From: Neonectria sp. B-13
Taxonomy: Eukaryota; Ascomycota; Sordariomycetes; Hypocreales; Nectriaceae
Reading direction: 5' to 3'
DNA length: 64,000 nt
Assembly (NCBI GenBank): GCA_002682825.1
Contig: NOKP01000001.1
Span: forward strand, 1,390,464 to 1,454,463
In this document: positions 12,601-23,779 of the stretch, in pieces
Numbering within the stretch: the stretch's first letter is position 1
How the letters are laid out: the number at the start of each line of letters is the position of its first letter
The notes under the pieces: generated by a model
Database searches by the model: none
Told to the model about the DNA's origin: nothing
What the model saw: the letters and a program-made list of their open reading frames with translations, nothing else
Program-made: the position numbers and the translations under genes

Positions 12601-15133
12601 GAGTGCATTTGTTTCCGAGACCATCTCACTGCATTGCATCATTGCGGCCTCGGCCCGCTGTTGTGCTGTGTGCGGAATATAGTGTCCTCCACCTTTCTGA
12701 ATGATGCGCTGTGACTGCGACAGTGCTTCCTTTGCCAGTTGGGATACCGCTTGTGTGACAGGTCGGAGCAGTCGCCGTCGAATCGAATCTCTCTCGTCTA
12801 GCAAGCCATGAAAACTGGACCCCCCCAATGAATCTATCCCTGTTGGCGTCTTTGGCCAATCGCTAGTTCAGAAACCCCGAGGTCATGTTCGAGACGCCAC
12901 AACCTGTCGGTGCGCGTGCCGACGGCTCCCTCATCCCGAATATCGCTCCGTAGCCATCGAAAGCCGCCGTTATGTGATTCGTATCAAGGGATTCAAGTCT
13001 AAACAAAATGACGCCAACAGGGGCCCGGCATAGACATCTTTGCTCTGGTGCTCTCCACTCTGCCCCTCAGTATTCCCCCGCAAAAGGAGAAATAGGAGGC
13101 GGCGAGGTGTCTCTGCTATTTCTGGCAACGGGACATTGAAAGAGGTAACTAAGCCAAATGAGGGGCGGGGAAATGAAGATGGCGGTTCAGTTATTGACTC
13201 CCTGGCGAGTAGATAATGGTGCGTCGCGCCCTAGAATGGACCACACGCGCGAAGTGATTCCGGGCGAAGCGTAGGGATCCCAGCCTCAACTGGGAGATCG
13301 TCGCCGGATCGAGACCGGAGCCTTCTCACCGCAACGGAACGCACCCAAAACGCCAGCAAAGATATTGCTTTCGAGAATCCTGAACTCACCGCTGCAAGTC
13401 GGGTTTCGGCCCGTCTTTGGAAGACAAACCCTTGTTTCGACATGTCGGTTTTACGGAGAAACCGCTTTGCTTGGACCGCTTGGGTTTTACTTGCAAGTAT
13501 CGTACACCACCTCCATTGAAATCTTGTCCAATACGGGTAGCTTTTAAAAGGGACGAATGCTACACATCTACTCAGACCGCATTGCGTTGGAGGTTGAAGA
13601 CACGACAATCACCGGTTTCTTACGCGAGAACATTCCAGTCGCTTTCAATCCCTGGATACGACCGGTCGAGATAAGTTTGCTTGCTGCGCTTGGCAGACTA
13701 TGCACACTCACCCGTCTGCTAAAATCCAGCACATCAAGCAAGGGCTCTTACGTCCAGTCAATGAATACTTCGATCCAACGTCAACATGGAAAGGCCGCCG
13801 CCCCTTGACTACTCGAGAAAACGGGGAACCTTTTTCAATACTATCTAGGTCGGGATGATACCTCTGGAAAAGCAGCCTGCGGTTCTTTGTGTAACACTGC
13901 ATACCCGAGTCACTTGTTGATAAAGAAGGTGGTTTGAGGGAGCCTAAGTGGGTTCCCCCATCCCGAATTGGAGCGCACCGTGGTACTCAAGGTCATTGAG
14001 CCTGAATTCGATTCTCTCCAAATGGGTTTCATTACCGACTACTGACCAGCACTACGAACAGAGCAAACCGTCGAATTAGGACCAGGGGATAGATCCAAGA
14101 AACGACAGTGAAGTTTGCAGTGTGGTTAAGGTTATCTGGGTAGTGGACTAGTGCTGATGTTGGGCTGAACCAGCCCGCATCTGCTCCCACCTGAGGATTC
14201 TGGCTGTGGGATGGTTGCATGACGACAGCACTACGAGCAACCCAACAACTGAACCAGTCATCGAGGAACATTTTACAGGATCGGAATCAAATTCAAGTCG
14301 AGAATTTTGAAGGGTTCGTGTATATAGACTCGGATGGGTCTTGGCAACGAAGTCTATAGTTTGGAGTTGAACTCTAGAAGTTGGTCGGACTGAGTACCGA
14401 AGGCATGTTGAACACAAGTTGCGAAAACCGGCGGGGTTTATGTACGTGGCCCAGATGAAAAGAGCACCGAGAGATAAAAGCAATGCTGGACATCGCAGAC
14501 GAGTGAGCACATGTCCGCGTAAACCCGGAGAGCCAAAACCGGCACACGAAGATGCAGAGTTTGATGCGGCTCGGCCGTGTGAAGTGCGAAAAGAGGCGCA
14601 ATAGCCACGGCCCCAGGAGACGTAGCTAATCCGCTGTAGAGGGGCCTACTACTCACCTACTACTAGCTCCGGACCCGAGGCAGTGGGTTCAAGGTTTGTC
14701 CGAGAATCTTCCGTCTTCCGCCCAGCTTCGCTGTTCGAAAGGCTACCCCACATTGGCACAAGACGGGCACCGCACCGACTTTTGGAAATAGCACCCTCCG
14801 ATAAAAACGCAGCTCCTCACCAGATATACGCCTCGCAAGCCAGCATCTCTCGCCCCCTGCCGGTCCCTTCCTCAGCGTCTCCTTTCCCTGATACCTGCCG
14901 TCCGTCTGCAGCGAGCCCGCCGTCGCCCCTGCCAGGCCCCAGCCTTGATTCTCCGGCCGGTATCCCGACCCAGGCATGACCCCTCGGTAGCCTCGTCGCC
15001 GCCTTACCCTCCCAACTATACAACTATGCTGGATGCTGCGTGTCCACGGCTGCCGGAATTATAGCAGCATCGCCCTTCTACCAATATTATCTCCCGCCAT
15101 CTCCTCGGTGTCCCTGGCACCTGAGTGTTGAAC
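9692..15133. other. Long intergenic stretch, no supported gene
   Basis: The first few hundred bases are the wall-protein promoter, with a TATTAAAA-like element on the minus strand near 9886-9893. The remainder has many overlapping medium-length frames on both strands without family motifs, ATG-to-intron logic or codon bias. The last several hundred bases are CT-rich and look like the upstream region of the exportin-T gene. Confidence 0.5.
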
Positions 15134-18100
15134 ATGGAGGTTCAGGTGAGCCACTGCCTCTCCCCTTGTTTTGCGTTGGGCGGTCGTTTGCTGCATGGGT
15201 CCATGACGCTCGTTCTGCCCATCTCGTGCCCCGCCATTTTTTTCATGTCGGTCTGGGTCACGATCATGGTGCATCGGCCCAACCCCAACAACCCGACGAT
15301 GCGGACTGGCAATCGCATGCCCAAACCTCGTGGAGACATGACCCAGTGCTGACTCAGTGGTTTCCCTTGACCAGGTCCAGAATGCCGTCGAGATTCTGTC
15401 GAATCCCACCTCCGACCAGTCCCTCAAGGAACAGGCCTTCGAATACCTAAACCAACTACGTACCGATCCCCAAGGATGGCAACCTTGCACTACCCTCTTC
15501 GCCCAAACACCACGGGCATCCGAGGTTGTGCGCTTGGTCTGCCTTGAGGTCGTCAACTACGCCGTCCACACCCAGGGTCTCGACCCCGCCAGCCTTGGCT
15601 TTCTAAAAGACACCCTCCTCCAGTACTGCCGTCAAACCTACGGTCCCGGTGCCCAGCAAGAACCCGACCCCACACATCTGCAGAACAAACTCACCCAAAC
15701 ACTGACATATCTGTTCGTGTTCCTCTACCAGGATGGATGGCAGAGCTTCCTCGACGACTTCCTGGAGTTGGCTGGCATACCCACCAACACCGAGAACGTC
15801 TTTGGCGTCATCTTCTACCTCCGGGTTTTGAGTTCGATCCATGATGAGATCGCCGACATGCTTCTGTCACGACAGAGCAACGATGCCAAGCGCAACTCCG
15901 AACTCAAAGACCAGCTCCGTGCTCAGGACATGAACAAAGTCTCTGAGTCCTGGAAGCAACTCCTCACTACGTACAGCAGCAATGACACCGTTGTGGAGCT
16001 GGTTCTCAAGGTCTTGGGGAAGTGGGTCAGCTGGATGGACATCTCGCTGGTCATCAGCCAGGATATGCTCGGTCTCCTGCTGCCAGTAGTTGGGCGGGTA
16101 AACAGCGCAGGTGGTGAGGACAAGGTCCGCGACACCGCCATTGATACCCTGACCGAGATTTGTGGCAAGAAGATGCGATCAGCGGACAAGATGGAGATGA
16201 TTTCCTTCATCAATCTGCAAGAAATTGTCGGACAGTTAGTTGCTAGCCCTTCCTTGAGCGAGTTCAAGGGAACTTCTCGATACGACACCGATCTGGCCGA
16301 AGCTGTTGCCAAGCTAGTGAACACGGTCTTGTCCGACATTGTTCGGGCACTCGAAGACAACCAGATCAGTGATGAAACCCGGGCAAGGGCTAACCAGCAC
16401 TTCAATGGCTTCCTCCCCTTCCTCCTCCGGTTCTTCTCCGACGAGTACGATGAAATCTGCTCCACCGTCATTCCCGCCCTCACCGATCTGCTCACATTCC
16501 TCCGTAAAGTGGGCCAGCTGCCCCAAGACTACGCCAACATGCTTGCACCAATTCTAGATGCCATCATTCGAAAAATGAGATACGACGAGACTTCGATATG
16601 GGGAAATGAGGATGAGCAGACCGACGAGGCCGAGTTCCAGGAGTTGCGACGGAAGTTGCAGAATCTCCAAAAGACCATTGCCGCCATTGACCAAAATCTG
16701 TACCTGGAGATGCTCAGCAACTTGGTTGCCACTACCTTCCAGACTTTGGACCAGCAAGGTTCGCATATGGACTGGCGGGACCTGGACCTCGCCCTCTATG
16801 AGATGTATCTGTTTGGCGAGCTTGCTCTCCCCAACCAGGGCCTGGGGACTAAAAATCAGCCTAATAGCGAGGCTTCGGAAAGATTGGTGGTTATGATGCG
16901 TAAGATGGTTGAGTCAGGTTCGTAACTTCCGTGACCGTGCTGAGAAGGAACGAAACTCTAACCTCTTCAATAGGCATTGCCACCTTTTCCCACCCCGCGA
17001 TTCTTCTTCACTACATGGAGATTTGCGTGCGCTACTGCGTGATATTCGAGAGCAACCAAGACTACATCCCCCAGGTCCTAGAAAACTTTGTCCGACTAGT
17101 TCACCACGAGCACGTCCGCATCAAGACCCGATCGTGGTACCTCTTCCACCGATTTATCAAGCAGCTCCGCGCCCAGGTTGGCAATGTGGCTGAAACTGTC
17201 ATCCAGTCGATTGGAGACCTTCTGCCCATCAAGGCCGAAGTCCCTGGAGAAGATGCCGATGACGACATGTCTTCAGATGAGTCAGACCATTCTGCAGATG
17301 CCCTATTCACCAGCCAGTTGTATCTCTTCGAGGCCATTGGATGTATATCGTCAACCCAAAGCACCTCGCCCGCAAACCAAGCGCACTATGCTCGCTCCGT
17401 GATGGATCCACTTTTCGCGGACATGGAGACTCACCTTCCTCGAGCCAAGGCTGGCGATGCCCAAGCCACGCTGCAGATCCACCACATCGTCCTAGCACTG
17501 GGAACTCTAGCACACGGCTTCTCCGACTGGACTCCTGGCTCCGTTGCCACCAATGCCCATGGCCCTCCGGACAAGGCGGTGTCTGACGAGTTTTCTCGGG
17601 CTGCCGAGGCCATCCTCATTGCCCTGAACCAGCTCAACTCTTCAGCCGAGATTCGAACCGCTTGTCGGTCTGCCTTCTCCAAGCTTCTGGGAGTGCTCGG
17701 ATCTGCCGTGTTGCCACAACTTCCGCAGTGGATCGAGGGTCTGCTGTCACAGAGCTCATCCAAGGATGAGATGGCCATGTTTTTGAGAATGTTGGACCAG
17801 GTGGTGTTTGGCTTCAAGGCGGAAATCTATGACGTCCTCAACATGTTGCTTACGCCGCTCCTTCAGCGTATATTTGGCGGTCTCGCAGAACCCATTGCCG
17901 GAACCGACGATGAGATCCAACTTGCGGAATTGAGGAGGGAGTACCTTTCTTTCCTTCAGATCATCCTCAACAACGGCCTTGAGGGTGTCCTTATCAGCGA
18001 GTCCAACCAAGGTTTCTTCGAACCCATGGTGTCGTCCATTATTGAGCTCGCAACGACACTCGAGGGCAACATCGGCCCAAGCAGACTGGCGTTTAACCTC

Positions 18101-18490
18101 ATGGCACGCATCTCGGCGGTCTGGGGTGGTCCAGACATTGCGACCATTGCACAGAACCCCACAGCGCCCACCGGGGCCCCGAACCCTGCGATCCCCGGGT
18201 TCGATCAGTTCATGATCGATCGGTTCCACTCTGCGTGCTGGGAGGTTTTGAGGAACCCTGCCTTCCGACCATCTCAGGATGCCCAAACGAGGCAAATCCT
18301 GACAGAAATCGCAGGGCTGGAACAGATCATCTACACCAAGACGGGAGACGTGTTTATCCAGCATCTCCAGAACGGGCTGCTTTCCAGCATGGGAATTGAC
18401 AGTGATAGTTTTCTGCGGTCCCTCACAACGTCGACGGACAAGAAGTCTTTCTCATCGTACCTTCAGGGTCTTGTGAAGAACCGACAGTAG
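15134..18490 (+). CDS. los1: Exportin-T (tRNA nuclear exportin, LOS1 type)
   Basis: LOS1/exportin-T is a karyopherin-beta that carries mature tRNA out of the nucleus with Ran-GTP. The spliced product is 1023 aa, matching fungal family members. Exon 1 is only 12 bp (15134-15145, MEVQ). Intron 1 is 15146-15374 (229 bp, gtgagc..gaccag), exon 2 is 15375-16917, intron 2 is 16918-16973 (56 bp, with CTAAC branch point), exon 3 is 16974-18490. The start MEVQVQNAVEIL matches the family N-terminus better than an unspliced ATG-like start at 15357. The protein is HEAT-repeat-like and largely helical, with segments such as LNQLRTDPQGW, LKVLGKWVSWMDI and VRIKTRSWYLFHRFIK that are characteristic of exportin-T. 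An acidic stretch (EDADDDMSSDESD) lies in the middle. The family call is confident; the micro-exon start is inferred from splice sites and homologous N-termini. Confidence 0.93.
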
Positions 18491-19827
18491 AGGAACAACA
18501 CGGACGGTGAAGTGTGGCAGGAGTGGAGTCGGCCAGCCCCACGGGGTGTAGGAGAAACGCCCAAGGCATGGTAAGGAGTGTACGGGGGTGTAGGGAAGCC
18601 TCACGGCGCATATCAGGGAGTTGGAGGACATAACCATTAGAGCTAAAAGAACCAAATCTTGTTTGTCATTTTTTGTCAATATTCCCGGCCATTGGCGGCC
18701 TGCTCGTCTGGCGGTCGAGGGTTGCGTAAGGGGGTGTCCCTGGGGTGAGGATTAGATGAAATATACACTTTTATTCCACATGAGAGAATCAAGGGTCCCG
18801 AAATCAGGGGTCCAAAAGCAAGGGACCAGCAGGTGACTGGGGTGCTCGTTCTCAACGCTTTAGACCCACAGGCCTGAAGGTAAACTCGACGACAATTGTT
18901 GGTCCCTGGTGGCTTCGGGGAGCCACGTGGAATCCAAACTCAATTCAAGTGACGAGGGACACTCTCTGACGACCCTGGATTTCCCCATGGTTAATGCTGC
19001 AGAACTCGCTACAGGAGCCAGCTACATACAATCAGAATTAGGTAGGGAAGACAACTGCTCATAGAAAGAGCCCGGAGCCTAAGAACTTGCCCGAGTAGAA
19101 TACGACCCCTGGTGCCAATTATATGATGTTCAGACAACTTCTCCGCCTAATGTATCTCTTGGTAACTTAGGCTCATGGGCAGTATGTGGAGCATAGTCAG
19201 TGAAGCCAACGCCATACGCCCATGGCTCAAACACACACCCCGCCAGAAGCCAGACAGCAAAGAAGATGACGCAAGTGCAATCCACGTCATCCTCGGGGGG
19301 TGTCCCCTTGGCTAGAAGGGTTCATTGTCTATTCGCTGGGTCCAATTGACTTTTCCTGACCCTCCCTGCAGATTTCAGCCTCACGAGCCGCTTCCTGGTA
19401 TTCTAGGACTGGTTGCCCCATCTCAGCCTGATAATAGACTCCGCCAGCATGGCCAGACAGGTTCACTAGAATAATAGAGGCTTTAGAGAACCCAGACATC
19501 GGAGAAAGGATAAGGTCCTAGGGAGGGATTGGTGGTATATATTGTCCCTCTGTCCTCTTTCTTTTCTCGAATCACTTCTCTCCAGACATACCCCAAGCAC
19601 CATACCAGCCAGACACTTGCTCGTCCTTTACGGCCTTACCAGGAGATCTGTACCATCAGTTTCTTGTCATCAGAACTTCATCGGTCTGCTCTTTCCCATC
19701 TTCTGCACTCCCATCAGAAAAACACAAACACCATCATCACTTTCTTCTTCTACTTTTTCTGCTTCTACTTCCCCTTCGTATCCTCTTCATCATCACCACT
19801 ACCACCACAACCACCACCACCATCATA
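18491..19827. other. Intergenic; 3' flank of LOS1 and a promoter-like region
   Basis: No gene seen from 18491 to about 19500. From about 19540 to 19827 the plus strand is strongly pyrimidine-rich with CACCAC runs, like the untranslated leader of an expressed fungal gene, and leads into the small ORF at 19828. Confidence 0.5.
19536..19541 (+). promoter_or_regulatory. Possible TATA box of the small basic ORF
   Basis: TATATA in the context ggtggtatatattg, followed by a long CT-rich leader and then the ATG at 19828. The distance of nearly 290 bp implies a long leader, so this is only suggestive. Confidence 0.35.
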
Positions 19828-20103
19828 ATGAACAATGACCAACCCCACTACTTTGCCGCCGACTCCTTTGCCGCTGCCGTTACCGCTGTCGTTGCCATTG
19901 CCGCCGCCGCTCGGGATGAGAAGAGAGCAGCCTTCCAGGCTCTGCTTAAAGCAAGGAGCGAGGAGATCACCCTCCGCAACAGGGTGAACCGGCGTGCTCG
20001 TGCTGCTGCCGACAAAAGGAAGGCACGCCGCCGCAGAGAGGCTGCAAATAGACCTTCAACCTCAGGCACGAACATGGATCCTCCAGCTGCAACAGGGTCT
20101 TGA
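19828..20103 (+). CDS. Small basic Ala/Arg-rich hypothetical protein (91 aa)
   Basis: I do not recognise the family. The ORF starts at an ATG in a good context (cataATGaac) directly after a long pyrimidine-rich leader and ends at TGA after 91 codons with no intron. The N-terminal half is Ala-rich and could form a helix (FAAAVTAVVAIAAAARDEKR). The middle is strongly basic (NRRARAAADKRKARRRREA) and resembles a bipartite nuclear-localisation or nucleic-acid-binding segment. The C-terminus is short and Ser/Thr/Pro-rich. The leader and ATG context argue for a real transcript; the low-complexity composition argues for caution. Confidence 0.45.
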   Translation: MNNDQPHYFAADSFAAAVTAVVAIAAAARDEKRAAFQALLKARSEEITLRNRVNRRARAAADKRKARRRREAANRPSTSGTNMDPPAATGS

Positions 20104-21209
20104 GCTACCCAGATGCTTGGACAGCGACTGATATCGTGTGGTGTTATTAGCGATTAATGGGGGAATGGCGATCCCATAGGTACTATGTTTTTTTTTTGTA
20201 CAATGTTAGCGCAGCCATAGGCAGCTTTACTCTAAGAGACGGCCTACACCTACTAGAGTTTCAGTGAACCGCCGTAATTCCGAGATGTGTCACTAAATTT
20301 CTACCTTACGGCTAGAAGTCTACTATAGACCTGGTCGAAGGAACTCGCGTCCTCGTCCAAGCTCAACTCGGCCCTGATATTGCGGTCGACCATCTGAAGG
20401 CTTCCACTTACTTCATGACTCCTGCAGTCATGTATCCTTCTAGCACCAAGAACCCTAGTGCAGTCATAGCTTCTTCGGCCCCAGCCATGAACCCGGAATG
20501 CTCCATCATGGCTGTGTACATGGCCCATGTGGGCCAAAAATAGTGATGGCGAGACGATGAGAGAAGAGAGGGGAATCTGGTCGAGACGATGGCCGGTATG
20601 ACTGTGAGCATCTGATCCGATAGCGAGGTTTTAGGGCAGATCGCAGCGCCCAGCGAAAGTCATGGTGATGTCTGGTCAAGTAATGAGTGTGTGGGCGCCC
20701 GAAGATGGAATGAGCGGCTAGAAATTTGTGTAGATTGATGACGCTTAGTCGCAGTTTGTACAACGCCCTGTGCTGCAAAAAATACTCCTTGGCCATGGTG
20801 CGTAGTTCCTTCCTCGTTGTGGGCTGGCCCTTGTCTCGGGAGTTTTGCCCAAGAGCAAAGGCTAAGTCATCAAACAGTGAGACCGATCTTCTTTTTCTTT
20901 TTGGAGATGCACCGGGGATACTATTGACAGGTTTTCTCGGACAAGGAAGCCTAGCCTTGCAATGGGGCCAACTATACGGTTCCTCTTATTGGCTAGGGGT
21001 CTCTTTCAACAAGTAGTCCAATTTCAGCCGAGATTAAAAGGGAGATGGGGACTGACAGAGTCCGTCAAGGAAGTCAGCGAGGACATCAGCTTAGGCAGTG
21101 AATTTGAGAACCAAAGATGTCTGATTTCTAGTCGATTTTTGAGTGTTCCTTTCGATCGTACTGGCCTCAATCTAATGGTCTTTTCGATTTTAAATTGCTA
21201 TTGATTTGA
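20104..21209. other. Intergenic, no supported gene
   Basis: Several frames of 65-95 codons occur on both strands. None has a recognisable motif, and the minus-strand frames between 20301 and 20796 overlap in different phases without a clean intron to join them. Confidence 0.5.
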
Positions 21210-21681
21210 CTGACTTTTGCCTTGCCTACCGAGATGCCAGGAGACAGCCAGTGCCTCTTCCTCGGCTACAATCACAGCCAAGTCACTTGGGTGTCTTTCT
21301 TTCCTGCTGGCTGTCCTGGGTTTCACCCTCACCAATACAATCATAGTCTGAAGATGGGTCAGGGTGACATTTGATGGCTTTACGGCTGGTGTTGGGCAGC
21401 ACTATGAATCATATGTTCATAGGGAATGGCTATATCCTGAATTGACAGTACAGTGCGCTGTACAAACCTCGACTAGGTATCAACAAATTAGACAGCCTCT
21501 TCATCTCCACAACATTGTGAGGATGTGCGCTGTCAACAACCAGGTCTACATTTCAATGAATCAAGTCACCAACGGTCTCAGACCAGGAAACTTGGATTTG
21601 TGGGCGTTCTTAGAATTGACTGACTACCCTGCCCATTTTCCTCCATCCGGAAGCGACAACCCCAGCGTTGCCGCAAACTAG
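21210..21681 (+). pseudogene. Unknown ORF interrupted by a probable one-base frameshift
   Basis: I do not recognise the family. An open frame from 21210 with ATG at 21234 encodes a Cys- and aromatic-rich segment (QCLFLGYNHSQVTWVSFFPA, then GCPGFHPHQY) and stops at a TGA at 21372-21374. The next frame over opens at 21364 and continues for 105 codons to a TAG at 21679-21681, with TFDGFTAGVGQHYESYVHRE, RMCAVNNQVYISMNQ and LWAFLELTDYPAHFPP. Both halves have protein-like composition and join near-seamlessly if one G of the GGG near 21362 is ignored. No canonical intron explains the switch (gtgaca is a poor donor). This may be a decayed gene, a sequencing error in a live one, or chance. No signal peptide was found upstream. 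Confidence 0.35.
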
Positions 21682-22097
21682 GTTTAATATATATACAATA
21701 GAATTAAGTGGTAAAAGAACCATCCACCTTGCGGCAGGATTAGAAGTAGAGACCACCGCGTTCTACCACAGAAAGCCATCGAGACAACGACGCTTTCATG
21801 TAACGCGACACGGGTGGTATTAGAAGCCTCCTCTTTATACCCGATGGCACAACGTACAAAGTGTGCAGTCCGTCCCACGATTCCAGGGACGGACACCCTA
21901 CATCCTGTGCCAGAAAGAAGAGAAAGGAAAAACGTCAAGTTCGTTGAAGGAGCGTGATATCGTATGCCTGGTTTGGCTCGTCTGCCGGCACACAGCCGGC
22001 GTTGCATTAGGGGCTAGTCCCTTGTACAGGACAGCCGTTCATCCCAAATGGGGGTTCAAAGCAGTAGAAGGGAAGGTCAGTCCGTCGTCGAGCAGAC
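21682..22097. other. Intergenic, no gene seen
   Basis: 3' flank of the GPI wall-protein gene; no coding or RNA feature recognised. Confidence 0.6.
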
Positions 22098-23560
22098 TCA
22101 CAGGAGCGCCAGGGCACCAACGAGACCAGCCATGAGGGCAAAGGCGGGCTGGTTGGCGGCGGCAGCGCCAGTGGGGAGCTCCGCGGGAGCCGAGGTTGGG
22201 GTGGTGGGAGGCTGCGAGGTGACAGTGACAGCAGGCTTGGTGACAACTTCGGTCTGGGGAATCTGGACCGTCGTCTCGGGGATGAGGGTCTCGACCACGG
22301 TGCCGCCGCCCACGGTGATGAGGACTTTGGAGTATTGAGTCTGGACCTCAACACCCGTCGCGGTCTCATATAGAGTTTTGAACTGATCGAGCGTCGTCGT
22401 GACCTTGGAAACAAGGTACTGCGTAGAAGTGTAAATTTTGGTAAACGTTTTCCCGTTCACTGTCTTGGTCTCGGTGATCGGACAAAGGCTGACAGAAGTG
22501 ATGTACTTGACATCGACTTCGCTCACTGTTTTGTCTGGGCCCTCCACTTGATCGTACACCGTGGTGTAAAGAGCCTCTTTAATGACGGAAGTCGTAGTAT
22601 AAACCACGGTAATTTCCTTCCCTTCAACAGTCTTGGTCGAGGTGACAGGACAAACGGTGGTCCGGGTGATGTAGGCAGTCTCATGCTCGACCTTTGTAGA
22701 GTCGGGTTGCTCAATTTGCTCGTACGCGGTACTTTTGGCGATTTCGACAATCTCTGAAGTCGTCGTGTAGACTTTTGTAATGGTCTTCCCTTCGACAACA
22801 GTAGTGACCGTAACGGGACAAACGGTGGTTCTGGTGGTGTAGGCAGTCTCATTCTCGACCTTTGTAGAGTCAGGTTGCTTAATTTCTTCGTATGCAGTGC
22901 TCTTGAGATTTTCGACAATCTCTGAAGTCGTCGTGTAGACTTTTGTAATGGTCTTCCCTTCGACAACAGTAGTGACCGTAACGGGACAAACGGTGGTTCT
23001 GGTGGTGTAGGCAGTCTCATTCTCGATCTTTGTAGAGTCGGGTTGCTTAATTTCTTCGTACGCGGTGCTTTTGAGATTTTCGACGATAGTCGAAGTTGTG
23101 GTGTACACAACGGTGACTTCTTCTCCCCCCACAGTCTTAGTCTCAGTGACGGGACAAACGGTGGTTCGAGTGGTGTATTCAACGTCCACGTCAGTTTTTG
23201 TGGCGTCGGGGCCCTTGACGGTGGTGACGCCGCATCCATAGCAGTCCGTGACGACGATGGTGGAAGTGGTCAGCTCCGTGACGCAGTAGGTGCTTCTTGG
23301 TATCAGCCTGCGGTTCATTTGGTTCAGGGATAGTGGGCAGCTTACCTTCCCTCTTTGGTGTAAGTGGAAGTGACGGGGCAAGTCGTGACGGTGGTGTACG
23401 TGGTGAGAGTCTTTGTCTCTTCCTCGTGGCCATAATCTCCTTCACCATAGTCATCTCCTTCACCATAGTCATCTCCTTCATCATAGTCGTCTCCTCTTCT
23501 CTGGACTTGGTTGGCCAAGGCCGAAGTTGCCAGGAGCAGTAGGGTAGCACTAAACTTCAT
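22098..23560 (-). CDS. GPI-anchored wall protein built from 56-residue CPVT modules
   Basis: Predicted secreted, GPI-anchored cell-wall protein of 470 aa. Residues 1-17 are a signal peptide (MKFSATLLLLATSALAN), followed by QRR, a possible Kex2-type cleavage site, then an acidic Tyr-rich repeat (GDDYDEGDDYGEGDDYGEG). Exon 1 is 23346-23560, intron 23296-23345 (50 bp, gtaagc..ccaag), exon 2 is 22098-23295; the join reads KEGRSTYCVTEL. Residues about 99-372 consist of five head-to-tail modules, each with YTTRTTVCPVT, an EGKTITKVYTTTS-like strand and a TAYEEIKQPDSTK-like linker. Modules 2 and 3 are almost identical; modules 4 and 5 diverge. The C-terminal part is Thr/Pro-rich and ends in a hydrophobic GPI signal (FALMAGLVGALALL). 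Each module has one Cys. The role is inferred to be structural or adhesive; no catalytic motif is visible. Confidence 0.87.
22395..23066 (-). repeat. 168-bp coding tandem repeat, four units in this span
   Basis: Units at 22899-23066, 22731-22898, 22563-22730 and 22395-22562 each encode 56 residues. The first two are nearly identical in DNA, including synonymous positions, pointing to recent duplication. A fifth, diverged unit precedes them in the protein. Confidence 0.9.
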
Positions 23561-23773
23561 GGTGACGAAGGTAGAGGGGATCTTAGCGAGAGTGGGTGGA
23601 ACGAGGGCAAGCGGTGAGCAAGCAGCAATATGGGTAGAGCGAAGGGATTAAGTAACCTGAACGAAGGAGTTACTCAAGGACAGTCTTGGTGCAGACCGTG
23701 AGGAGGAGGCTGGGGATGCTGCAAGAGGTGAAGTGAAAGCAGTTTCGAAGTTTGAAGGGGGGTTGGAGGCACG

Positions 23774-23779
23774 CTTATA
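23774..23779 (-). promoter_or_regulatory. Possible TATA box of the modular wall-protein gene
   Basis: TATAAG on the minus strand, 214 bp upstream of the ATG at 23560. Weakly supported by position only. Confidence 0.35.
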
